Shown here: in pieces, positions 1 to 5,443 of the stretch
How the letters are laid out: every line of letters starts with the position of its first letter
How positions within the stretch are numbered: position 1 is the first letter of the stretch
NCBI GenBank assembly: GCA_016218275.1
Contig: JACREK010000121.1
Coordinates: forward strand, 1 to 8,327
DNA length: 8,327 nt
Source: Candidatus Gottesmanbacteria bacterium
Lineage (GTDB): Bacteria; Patescibacteriota; Microgenomatia; 2-02-FULL-39-11
Reading direction: 5' to 3'
Program-made: the position numbers and the translations under genes
Notes under the pieces: model-generated
The model's database searches: none
Told to the model about the DNA's origin: nothing
The model's input: only the letters and a program-made list of their open reading frames with translations

Positions 1-1731
1 AAGTAACTGCAACCAAAAATTATTCACCCGGGAAATCAAAAACCTGTACCAGGGTTTGCGTTTCATTTTATAGGCAACCGCTACACCTAAATTTTCTTTC
101 TTGAAGACCTCATACAAATTCCAAAAATATCTGGGAGATATCTCACCGTCAGAGTCCAAAAAAAAGATTAAATCTCCTGAAGCTTCTGCAAATAGGTTTT
201 TAATGGCTTGAACTGGTCCCAGTCTTTCTTTTGCCAACAATAATTTGAGAGGATATTTTTTCTGCAAACTTTGCAAAATTTCTCCTGTCTTATCTGTACT
301 GCCATCCTCAGCGATAATTACTTCAGTTTTAATACCTTGTTTCTGGAGTGGTTTAACCACATCTTTAAAAACTGCTTCTGCAAACTGTCTTATATTCCCT
401 TCATTCTGATGCGCCGGAGAAAGAATTGAGATCTTTTCTGACTTATTAAGTAAACTGGCAATTTCCAACGATCTGGCAATTACCATATCTACATTCACAT
501 ATTCAAAATAACTAAACCGGCCAACCAGATGAATCCCTTGCTTGGGAAACCAACTGCGGATGATATCTGTATTCTTTTCATATTCCGTATCATACACCAC
601 ATAGGCGTATTCGGATCTTAATACTTTTTTATAGACAATATCTTTCCTATTCTCAATGATTCTCCTTTCTATCAGACCATCTATCACATGATCTATGATT
701 ACATCATCTTTCTCTCTCCAGATTTTCGCATCTTTTCGGCAGACTATCTCAGCCTGAAGACTGTAATACCCTTTTGGGGCGTTGAAAGGTGAAAATGTTT
801 TGGGAAAATTGATCCGGTTTACCAAAAAAGAGGCTTCGGGAAAATAAACGGCGGTAAACTTGTTCTTATCTACTCCTTTTATCCCCAGACAGACTCCATA
901 AGTGGGATTGACTATCAACCCTTTTATTGCTCGTTTTACCCTTCCTGGGATAGGAATATTGATTAGTTTAACCAATTCGTGAATTGGAATTGTTGAGATA
1001 ATTCTATCAAACATTAATCTTTCTCTTCCATCTGAAACAATAAATTTACCCTGCCTGGTTTTTTCCACTTTTTTAACCGTAAAATTATAGCGAACCGGAA
1101 CTTTCTTCGCCCAAGCGTTGGAGATTGCCTGATAGCCTCCACGAAGGGGGTAATAATAATAAAGCTGATGTAGATATCCCTCTGTCTCAAATCCGATTGA
1201 AGATTTAATTATATCCAATGCGGGCGGGAGAGGAATTCTTTCAGTCCAAATCATCGATAATTTAGAAACCGGAATACGCCAGACTTTCTCATTATAGGGA
1301 AATAAATATTTTTCGCAGATACCTTTGCCGAAATGAGAAAGTAACCACTGGCGAAGGTTTTGGGGATTTTTATATTTTTTCTTATAGGGATTAAATAAAT
1401 AAGTCTTCAGACACTCAAAATTATCCTCCAATGGAAGAGACTTTAGGTCATTTTCGAAAGGATATTTTATCAGTCTGCCTTTATATGAAATTTTATTGTT
1501 GCGACGGCACTTTTGAACATTATTTTTAAGAGTTGCAATCATGAAATCCAATATATTTTTATTCTTGGAAAACATGATGTGAGGTCCGTAATCAAAAGTA
1601 AATCCTTTTTCGGTGAATGAACTGGCATGACCGCCGGGATGATTATTCTTTTCCAAAACCTGGCATTTCTCCTTCAAAAAAAGGGCCATAGTCAGTCCTG
1701 ATGGCCCGGCGCCGATTATACCGTATTTCAT
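1..1731 (-). CDS. FAD-dependent UDP-galactopyranose mutase-like flavoprotein fused to a family 2 glycosyltransferase (partial, C-terminus beyond the left edge)
   Basis: The minus frame is open for 577 codons from ATG at 1731 to the window edge; I read every triplet and found no stop. Residues 1-430 look like a UDP-galactopyranose mutase / protoporphyrinogen-oxidase-like flavoprotein. There is a dinucleotide-binding GAGPSG at 7-12, an acidic strand end E27, GG at 33-34, FTFDYGPH around 44-51, PYNEKVW around 145-151, a GGYQAI segment at 198-203, ISTIP around 245-249, and a C-terminal FAD motif LVGRFSYFEYVNVD at 402-415. After a short linker, residues 432-577 form the start of a GT-A fold family 2 transferase: ISILSPAHQNEGN, then AEDGSTDKT (475-483) and FFLDSD with the metal-binding DSD at 526-528. 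The start overlaps the stop of the upstream gene (ATGA) and has a good ribosome site. The protein probably supplies or oxidises a sugar and transfers one in the cytoplasm or at the membrane. Substrates are unknown. Confidence 0.88.
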   Translation of the reverse strand, partial: MKYGIIGAGPSGLTMALFLKEKCQVLEKNNHPGGHASSFTEKGFTFDYGPHIMFSKNKNILDFMIATLKNNVQKCRRNNKISYKGRLIKYPFENDLKSLPLEDNFECLKTYLFNPYKKKYKNPQNLRQWLLSHFGKGICEKYLFPYNEKVWRIPVSKLSMIWTERIPLPPALDIIKSSIGFETEGYLHQLYYYYPLRGGYQAISNAWAKKVPVRYNFTVKKVEKTRQGKFIVSDGRERLMFDRIISTIPIHELVKLINIPIPGRVKRAIKGLIVNPTYGVCLGIKGVDKNKFTAVYFPEASFLVNRINFPKTFSPFNAPKGYYSLQAEIVCRKDAKIWREKDDVIIDHVIDGLIERRIIENRKDIVYKKVLRSEYAYVVYDTEYEKNTDIIRSWFPKQGIHLVGRFSYFEYVNVDMVIARSLEIASLLNKSEKISILSPAHQNEGNIRQFAEAVFKDVVKPLQKQGIKTEVIIAEDGSTDKTGEILQSLQKKYPLKLLLAKERLGPVQAIKNLFAEASGDLIFFLDSDGEISPRYFWNLYEVFKKENLGVAVAYKMKRKPWYRFLISRVNNFWLQLL

Positions 1732-2648
1732 TTTTCTCTCCAATAATCTAAGATTTCTTTAAGTGTCTGTTCTAATTTAATTTTAGGTCGGAATCCCAAA
1801 GAGATTAATTTTTGCGGATTGCCCACAATAATCGGATTATCGGAAGGACGAATTTTATTCTTATCTTTTTTAATCTTAATTTTTACTTTTGATAAATTTA
1901 TAAGAATTTCGAGGGCCTCTTCCAGTTTTACTCCTTGCCCGCGGCAAACATTATATATTTCTCCAGACTTTCCATTTTCTGAAATCAGGTCTAATGCAAC
2001 AGTTGCATCCCGTACGTCAAGAAAATCTCTGATATGATTTGTATTGCCTACCAGGAGGGTTTTTGCTTTACCTTTTTCAATTGCCGCAATTCCCCGGGCA
2101 AAATCGGAAATCGCATCTTTTGTCTTTCCCGGTCCGATAATGGCAAATGGCCGGACATGCACCGCATTTAAATTATAAGATCGGGTATATAATCCGTTCA
2201 GGTATCCCTGTACAGCTTTACTCACTCCGTATGGACTGGAAGGAGAAAGAGGAGAAGTTTCCGATAAAAAATGGTCTTTCGATGCTATTTCTCCATACTC
2301 TCCCGATGAACCGACCGAGACAAAAACCGTTTTTCTCTTTTGAACTCGCAGAGTCTCCAATATATTGATTGTTCCATTGATATTTGTCTTGAAAGTCTCT
2401 TGTGGGTTCGTAAATGAATGGGGAATATTGCTTTGTGCAGCAAGATGAAAAATTCTGTTTGGTTTAGTCTCTTTTATAATTTGGAAAATCCTCCCTTGAT
2501 CAACGACATCAGCTTGGTACACTTTCACTTTTTGCTTTCGATTATTTTTCTTCCGAGAAATTCCTACTACCTTGTCTCCCCGTCCCACTAAGAATTGTGA
2601 GAGCCAAAACCCGACAAATCCATTAATACCAGTGATTAAAGAAACCAT
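1728..2648 (-). CDS. rmd: GDP-4-keto-6-deoxy-D-mannose reductase (RMD)-like extended SDR
   Basis: This is an extended short-chain dehydrogenase of 306 residues when started at ATG 2648. It shows the NAD(P) motif GINGFVG (7-13), HLAAQS (68-73), VGSSGEYG (112-119) and the catalytic pair Y140/K144 in YGVSK. It carries signatures that I associate with GDP-4-keto-6-deoxymannose reductases: RPFAIIGPG (166-174), SDFARGIAAIEKG (181-193), IRDFLDVRD (206-214) and GEIYNVCRG. The likely reaction is reduction of GDP-4-keto-6-deoxy-mannose, giving GDP-rhamnose or a related sugar. No GDP-mannose dehydratase is visible here. A GDP-mannose 4,6-dehydratase role is the main alternative. The frame stays open upstream to a TTG at 2708, but those 20 codons come from an interspersed repeat, so ATG 2648 (MVSLITG) is preferred. 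No clear ribosome site precedes it. The stop overlaps the next gene's ATG. Confidence 0.75.
   Translation of the reverse strand: MVSLITGINGFVGFWLSQFLVGRGDKVVGISRKKNNRKQKVKVYQADVVDQGRIFQIIKETKPNRIFHLAAQSNIPHSFTNPQETFKTNINGTINILETLRVQKRKTVFVSVGSSGEYGEIASKDHFLSETSPLSPSSPYGVSKAVQGYLNGLYTRSYNLNAVHVRPFAIIGPGKTKDAISDFARGIAAIEKGKAKTLLVGNTNHIRDFLDVRDATVALDLISENGKSGEIYNVCRGQGVKLEEALEILINLSKVKIKIKKDKNKIRPSDNPIIVGNPQKLISLGFRPKIKLEQTLKEILDYWREK
1736..1741 (-). promoter_or_regulatory. Ribosome binding site of the flavoprotein-GT2 gene
   Basis: GGAGAG on the minus strand lies inside the end of the upstream reductase gene. It is six bases before the ATG at 1731 when spacing is counted from GGAG. It fixes the start of the fusion gene and, with the ATGA overlap, suggests translational coupling. 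Confidence 0.65.
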
Positions 2649-2669
2649 AGAAATTGTTTCAGGGCCAGA

Positions 2670-2713
2670 TGTCATTGCGAGTCCAGACGTCACGTCGGGA
2701 CGTGGCAATCTCT
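2670..2713. repeat. Interspersed palindromic repeat, CATTGCGAG / GGCAATCTC type
   Basis: This 44-bp element begins TGTCATTGCGAG (2670-2681) and ends CGTGGCAATCTCT (2701-2713). The middle forms GACGT-G-ACGTC and GTCC/GGAC palindromes. The same two arms occur in opposite orientation at 3878-3917 (AGAGATTGCCACG ... CTCGCAATGACA) with a different central hairpin, so they are two copies of one family with variable loops. The repeat fills most of the 68-bp gap between the Gfo/Idh/MocA stop and the reductase ATG. It creates a spurious in-frame N-terminal extension for the reductase. Confidence 0.8.
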
Positions 2714-2716
2714 CAA

Positions 2717-3724
2717 CTATTTCAAAACGACTGTTTTCTCTGTCTTTGAAGCTTTATAAACTGCTTCTATAATTTTCATCGCCTGCAAACCATCGAAACC
2801 ATTTCCCATCGGCTCCTTCCTTGACTTAATAGCTCTTATAAATTCTTTCCATTCATTTCTCCACGATATATCACTTCCTCTAAATTCAAGAGTTTTGTAA
2901 GAAAACTGCTTATTTTGCTCATGCTGGCCAATAATTAATTTCTCCACTCCATAACTCCCGCCTAAGCCCTGAATAGAAAGCGATCCCTTCTCTCCGTATA
3001 TCTCAAAGACAAAAAGATTTATCCATTGGGTAAGACTTGAGTGAATGCTTGTCATCACTCCATCCTTATTTTGCATTAGAGCAAAACCGTTATCTTCTAG
3101 TGGTCGTATAGGCCAAAAGTTGGTGTTGACAAAACCTGTCACCTTTTCCATATCTCCCAGAAACCAGCAAAATAAATCAACCAGATGAATCCCTTGCTCC
3201 ATCAGCTGTCCGCCCCCGACAATTTTGGGGTCTGAACGCCACTCGTTTTCCAAACCCTGTCTTCCTACAATTCCATAAGTTCCCCTGCCAAATACTGCTT
3301 TACCGATGGTATTATCTTTAAAAAGACGATAGGCTTCCAAAACTCCCGGATGATGACGGTGATTAAAGCCGCATTTCAAAATCTTTTTTGTTTTTTTTGA
3401 GACTTCTATCATCTTTTTGGCTTCATCAAGAGTCTTTGCTAACGGTTTTTCACATAAAACGTCTTTGCCTTTCTTCATGGCTTCAATAGAAATCTGAGCA
3501 TGAGAATCCGGATAAGTCAGAACCAATACAACATCTACATCCTTATCGGAGGCAGCATCACGCCAGGAAGTACCGGATTTTGCTCCGCATAGTTTTGCCA
3601 AATTCTTTGCCCGCTCGGCAACAATATCAATCACCCAAGAGACTTTATAATCTTTATCCTCCAGAATTGGACCAAGTCTTCTTCTTCCCTGAAGTCCGGC
3701 ACCAATAATTGCTACATTTTTCAT
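2717..3724 (-). CDS. Gfo/Idh/MocA family NAD(P)-dependent sugar oxidoreductase
   Basis: This 335-residue protein has the family's usual length. An N-terminal Rossmann fold carries GAGLQG at 8-13. The substrate-site EKP motif is at 92-94, with K93 the conserved catalytic lysine. FNHRHHP (120-126) follows, and then the GGGQLMEQGIHLVD segment (170-183) with H180 and D183 in the usual active-site positions. The C-terminal half (SIHSSLTQW, EIYGEKGSL, GLGGSYG) is of a type I associate with polysaccharide loci. Such enzymes oxidise or reduce a ring hydroxyl of a sugar or nucleotide sugar, for example the 3-position in WlbA/WbpB-type enzymes; the exact substrate is not readable. The start is ATG 3724, taken from the MKNVAIIGAG beginning. 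A 259-bp element sits directly upstream and separates this ATG from what looks like its original ribosome site at the end of the dehydrogenase gene. Confidence 0.9.
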   Translation of the reverse strand: MKNVAIIGAGLQGRRRLGPILEDKDYKVSWVIDIVAERAKNLAKLCGAKSGTSWRDAASDKDVDVVLVLTYPDSHAQISIEAMKKGKDVLCEKPLAKTLDEAKKMIEVSKKTKKILKCGFNHRHHPGVLEAYRLFKDNTIGKAVFGRGTYGIVGRQGLENEWRSDPKIVGGGQLMEQGIHLVDLFCWFLGDMEKVTGFVNTNFWPIRPLEDNGFALMQNKDGVMTSIHSSLTQWINLFVFEIYGEKGSLSIQGLGGSYGVEKLIIGQHEQNKQFSYKTLEFRGSDISWRNEWKEFIRAIKSRKEPMGNGFDGLQAMKIIEAVYKASKTEKTVVLK

Positions 3725-3770
3725 ACCCCGTAGAAGAATTTCGAATGAATTCTTCTTTTAATAAATTTTA

Positions 3771-3949
3771 ACAGGACTTACGCAACCTGTCATTGCGAGG
3801 ATCCGCCAACTGGCGGAGACGAAGCAATCTCTCGCGTATGCGAGCTTGAACAAGCCTGCACTGAGCTTGTCGAATGTGTCAAGAGATTGCCACGCCCCTT
3901 CGGGGCTCGCAATGACAATCTGAATCAAAATTCACTGCGTAACTCCTGT
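3771..3949. repeat. Inner element with ACAGGACTTACGCA-type inverted ends, nested in the 259-bp element
   Basis: ACAGGACTTACGCA (3771-3784) faces TGCGTAACTCCTGT (3936-3949), an inverted pair with one mismatch. TTTTAATAAATTT occurs in direct orientation on both sides (3756-3768 and 3949-3961). This could be a 12-13 bp target duplication, or simply reflect that AATAAATTTATT is itself a palindrome. The 179-bp unit may be a MITE that landed in the centre of the CCCCGTAGA element, or it may be subterminal repeats of one large element. Confidence 0.55.
3788..3917. repeat. Core GC-rich interspersed palindromes (CATTGCGAG family plus GAGCTTGTCGAA type)
   Basis: TGTCATTGCGAG at 3788-3799 is inverted perfectly at 3906-3917. 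Inside are a TCCGCC-AACT-GGCGGA hairpin (3802-3817), GAAGCAATCTC and its partner GAGATTGC, a GCTTG-AA-CAAGC hairpin (3844-3855), a CACTGAGCTTGTCGAATGTG segment (3859-3878) of a common environmental-genome repeat type, and a GCCCC-TTC-GGGGC hairpin (3894-3906). The block is much richer in GC than its surroundings. Its right arm is homologous to the copy at 2670-2713 in opposite orientation. Confidence 0.75.
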
Positions 3950-3987
3950 TTTAATAAATTTATTTTCGAAATTTCTCTACGGGGCAT
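3925..3987 (-). CDS. Possible 20-residue peptide created by the insertion at the old Gfo/Idh/MocA start codon
   Basis: ATG at 3987-3985 opens a 20-codon frame, beginning MPRREISK and ending at TGA (3927-3925). It lies almost wholly inside the 259-bp element. It is preceded by an excellent GGAGG/AGGAG ribosome site at 8-10 bases. I think this ATG is the original start site of the Gfo/Idh/MocA gene, so the peptide is an accident of insertion. It may still be translated and could influence downstream expression. There is no evidence for a function. Confidence 0.25.
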   Translation of the reverse strand: MPRREISKINLLKQELRSEF

Positions 3988-3988
3988 A

Positions 3989-5281
3989 TTATAATCTCCT
4001 CCCAAATCCTTCATATTCGAAACCAGATTTTATAAGTTTTTTTGGCTCAAGAAAATTTTTGGCATCAATTATTATCGGTTTCTTCATTATGCTTGCCATT
4101 TTAGCATAATCTAATTCTTTAAATTCCGGCCACTGCGTCAAAAGCACCAAAGCGTCACAATTTTTGGCTAAATCTATAATATTTTTGACTCTTTTGATAA
4201 AGGGGTAAGATCTCAATTCCTGCAAGTTGACTTTCGGATCATACGCTAAACAATAAGCTTTTGCGGCAAGTAACTTTTTGATAATTTTTATTGCCGGTGA
4301 CTGCCGCATAGTAGAAGTTCCTGGTTTATATGTCAAACCTAAGATGCCGATTTTTTTATCCTGTAGTCTCCCTAGCTTATCGGTTAACTTTGTGATAATC
4401 CAGTCAAATGTCGCTTCATTTATCTTTACTATTGCTTCCAATAAATATGAAGAATAACCAACTGAACGGGCAAATTTGCGAAGTTGCCCTACATCCCGGG
4501 CAAGAGTCCCTCCCGAGAATCCCAATCCCGGAAAAATCGGTGACATTCCTACTCTTTTATCCATTTTCAAAGCCTGACCAACTTCTACCGCATCAACTCC
4601 CAATCTTTCACAAAGTAATGCTATCTCGTTTCCAAATGTAATTGAGGTAGCCAAAAAGGTATTTAAAGCGTGTTTCACCATTTCCGCGCTTCGTAAACTT
4701 ATGGTAATCTTAGGGCTATCTATACGCTTATATAACTCTAACACTCTTTCTTTTACTTGATTATTGGGAACACCTAATACAATCATATCCGGATGAAGAA
4801 AACAATTAATTGCATCCCCAAGCCTTAAATTTTCCGGTGTATAAACCACCCCACTTTGCCATTCTTTATTAAGGCTTTTAATCAATGATTCAATTTTTTC
4901 CGAAGTTCCCAGGGGTATCTGGCTGGTAATTATTACCGGAGTGCTCCTTTTGACAAACTGTGCAATTTTTTTGGCAGCTTTAACCACCGGAGAAATACTT
5001 ACTTCATCTTTCTCGTTTATCGGGCAGTCATAAGCGATGACAACATAATCTGCAAAAGAAATACACTTTTCATCAGTTTCAAATCTTAATGTTCTCTTTT
5101 TAAGAAACTTGACTATATAATCTTTAAGACCGGGTTCAAATATTGGCGATTTACCTCTTCTTAATTGTTTTATCAAAGTTTTGTCAAAATCCAAACCGAT
5201 AACTTTATATCCTTTGGTAGCAAAACCCACAGAATTGACAAGTCCCAAATGCCAAAGACCTATTACACAAATTGTTTCCAT
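3989..5281 (-). CDS. UDP-glucose/GDP-mannose dehydrogenase family protein lacking the catalytic cysteine
   Basis: This 430-residue protein has full family length and the three-domain layout. The N-terminal Rossmann domain has GLWHLGL (8-14) in place of the usual GxGYVGL. A central segment carries AEMVKHALNTFLA (199-211) with K203 and N207 conserved. The C-terminal domain has ILGLTYKPGTSTMRQSPA (313-330). The family's active-site loop, normally GFGGSCFPKD, here reads GFSGGTLARD (254-263): the thiol nucleophile is T259 and the lysine is R262, while D263 is kept. The PEFLREG-type loop reads PENLRLG (149-155), keeping E150 but losing the second glutamate (L154). The threonine of STxP is Q121. A normal two-step oxidation of a UDP-sugar to a uronic acid through a thiohemiacetal is therefore doubtful. 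It could be a different nucleotide-sugar oxidoreductase of the GLWHLG subgroup. There is no ribosome site before ATG 5281. Confidence 0.85.
   Translation of the reverse strand: METICVIGLWHLGLVNSVGFATKGYKVIGLDFDKTLIKQLRRGKSPIFEPGLKDYIVKFLKKRTLRFETDEKCISFADYVVIAYDCPINEKDEVSISPVVKAAKKIAQFVKRSTPVIITSQIPLGTSEKIESLIKSLNKEWQSGVVYTPENLRLGDAINCFLHPDMIVLGVPNNQVKERVLELYKRIDSPKITISLRSAEMVKHALNTFLATSITFGNEIALLCERLGVDAVEVGQALKMDKRVGMSPIFPGLGFSGGTLARDVGQLRKFARSVGYSSYLLEAIVKINEATFDWIITKLTDKLGRLQDKKIGILGLTYKPGTSTMRQSPAIKIIKKLLAAKAYCLAYDPKVNLQELRSYPFIKRVKNIIDLAKNCDALVLLTQWPEFKELDYAKMASIMKKPIIIDAKNFLEPKKLIKSGFEYEGFGRRL
3996..4002 (-). promoter_or_regulatory. Strong ribosome binding site stranded at the 3' end of the dehydrogenase gene
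   Basis: GGAGGAG on the minus strand is encoded in the final Gly-Arg-Arg codons of the UGDH-like gene. It stands 8-10 bases before the ATG at 3987. This is the strongest Shine-Dalgarno match in the window, but it now serves only a 20-codon frame. When the 259-bp insertion is removed it is correctly placed for the Gfo/Idh/MocA start. Confidence 0.65.
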
Positions 5282-5289
5282 AGTAAATT

Positions 5290-5295
5290 ATTATA
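5290..5295 (-). promoter_or_regulatory. Possible -10 box before the UGDH-like gene (leaderless start)
   Basis: TATAAT on the minus strand ends eight bases before the ATG at 5281. Transcription from it would begin at or within about two bases of the start codon. This would explain the missing Shine-Dalgarno sequence. No good -35 box at 16-18 bp is visible; TTGAGA stands 20 bp upstream inside the adjacent element. The region is AT-rich, so a chance match is possible. Confidence 0.3.
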
Positions 5296-5441
5296 AAGTT
5301 TTGCACTTATGCTATTCTCAAGTTCACCTTCCAGGAGTCCATACGGCCACCTGGAAGGTGTTGCGAAGCGACTCCTTCCAGGTGAATGTTAGTTGATGCT
5401 GCGAAAGTTACGGAATTAGCATTAGAAAGTGCAAAACTTTA
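5294..5441. mobile_element. 148-bp TA-flanked inverted-repeat element (MITE-like) between the UGDH-like gene and an epimerase gene
   Basis: TAAAGTTTTGCACTT (5294-5308) is a perfect inverted copy of 5427-5441. The ends can be read as AAGTTTTGCACTT flanked on both sides by TA, as expected of TA-targeting MITEs, although TA also extends the palindrome. A subterminal ATGCTA is also inverted (5309-5314 and the complement near 5418-5423). The centre has three related arms: CACCTTCCAGG (5325-5335), CACCTGGAAGGTG (5348-5360) and CCTTCCAGGTG (5374-5384). The middle arm is perfectly complementary over 11 bp to either neighbour. It contains no coding frame. It begins two bases after the stop codon of the upstream epimerase gene. 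Confidence 0.65.
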
Positions 5442-5443
5442 GT

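Larger units (their letters stand above)
3726..3984. mobile_element. 259-bp palindromic MITE-like element with 20-bp terminal inverted repeats and CATA target duplication
   Basis: The ends are inverted copies: CCCCGTAGAAGAATTTCGAA at 3726-3745 and the complement of CCCCGTAGAGAAATTTCGAA at 3965-3984, matching at 18 of 20 positions. Both ends are flanked directly by CATA (3722-3725 and 3985-3988), reading TATG on the coding strand, which is a perfect 4-bp target-site duplication. No transposase frame is inside. Joining the flanks restores an ordinary gene junction, which supports a real insertion. The left arm has its own hairpin (AGAAGAATT at 3732-3740 with AATTCTTCT at 3748-3756). The interior contains further inverted repeats, listed separately. 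I do not know the transposon family. A composite of nested small elements is as likely as a single one. Confidence 0.7.

Noticed and set aside
418..435. Boundary of two separate genes in the left-edge frame
   Set aside because: Numbers are residues (positions 427-480). No stop or frameshift occurs between the FAD and GT2 parts, and no ribosome site or start codon with good context is seen at the linker.
2649..2708. N-terminal extension of the RMD-like reductase to a TTG at 2708
   Set aside because: The 20 extra codons are encoded by an interspersed repeat and precede a typical SDR start (MVSLITG at 2648). TTG without a ribosome site is a poor start.
3732..3760. Rho-independent terminator (AGAAGAATT/AATTCTTCT stem followed by TTTT)
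   Set aside because: The T tract follows the stem only on the plus strand, where no gene ends. On the coding strand it is an upstream hairpin, better explained as part of the inserted element.
3788..3917. CRISPR array
   Set aside because: The repeats are inverted palindromes, not regularly spaced direct repeats with unique spacers.
3726..3984. Riboswitch or structured RNA gene
   Set aside because: The symmetric inverted ends and target duplication point to a mobile element. No known riboswitch core is recognised.
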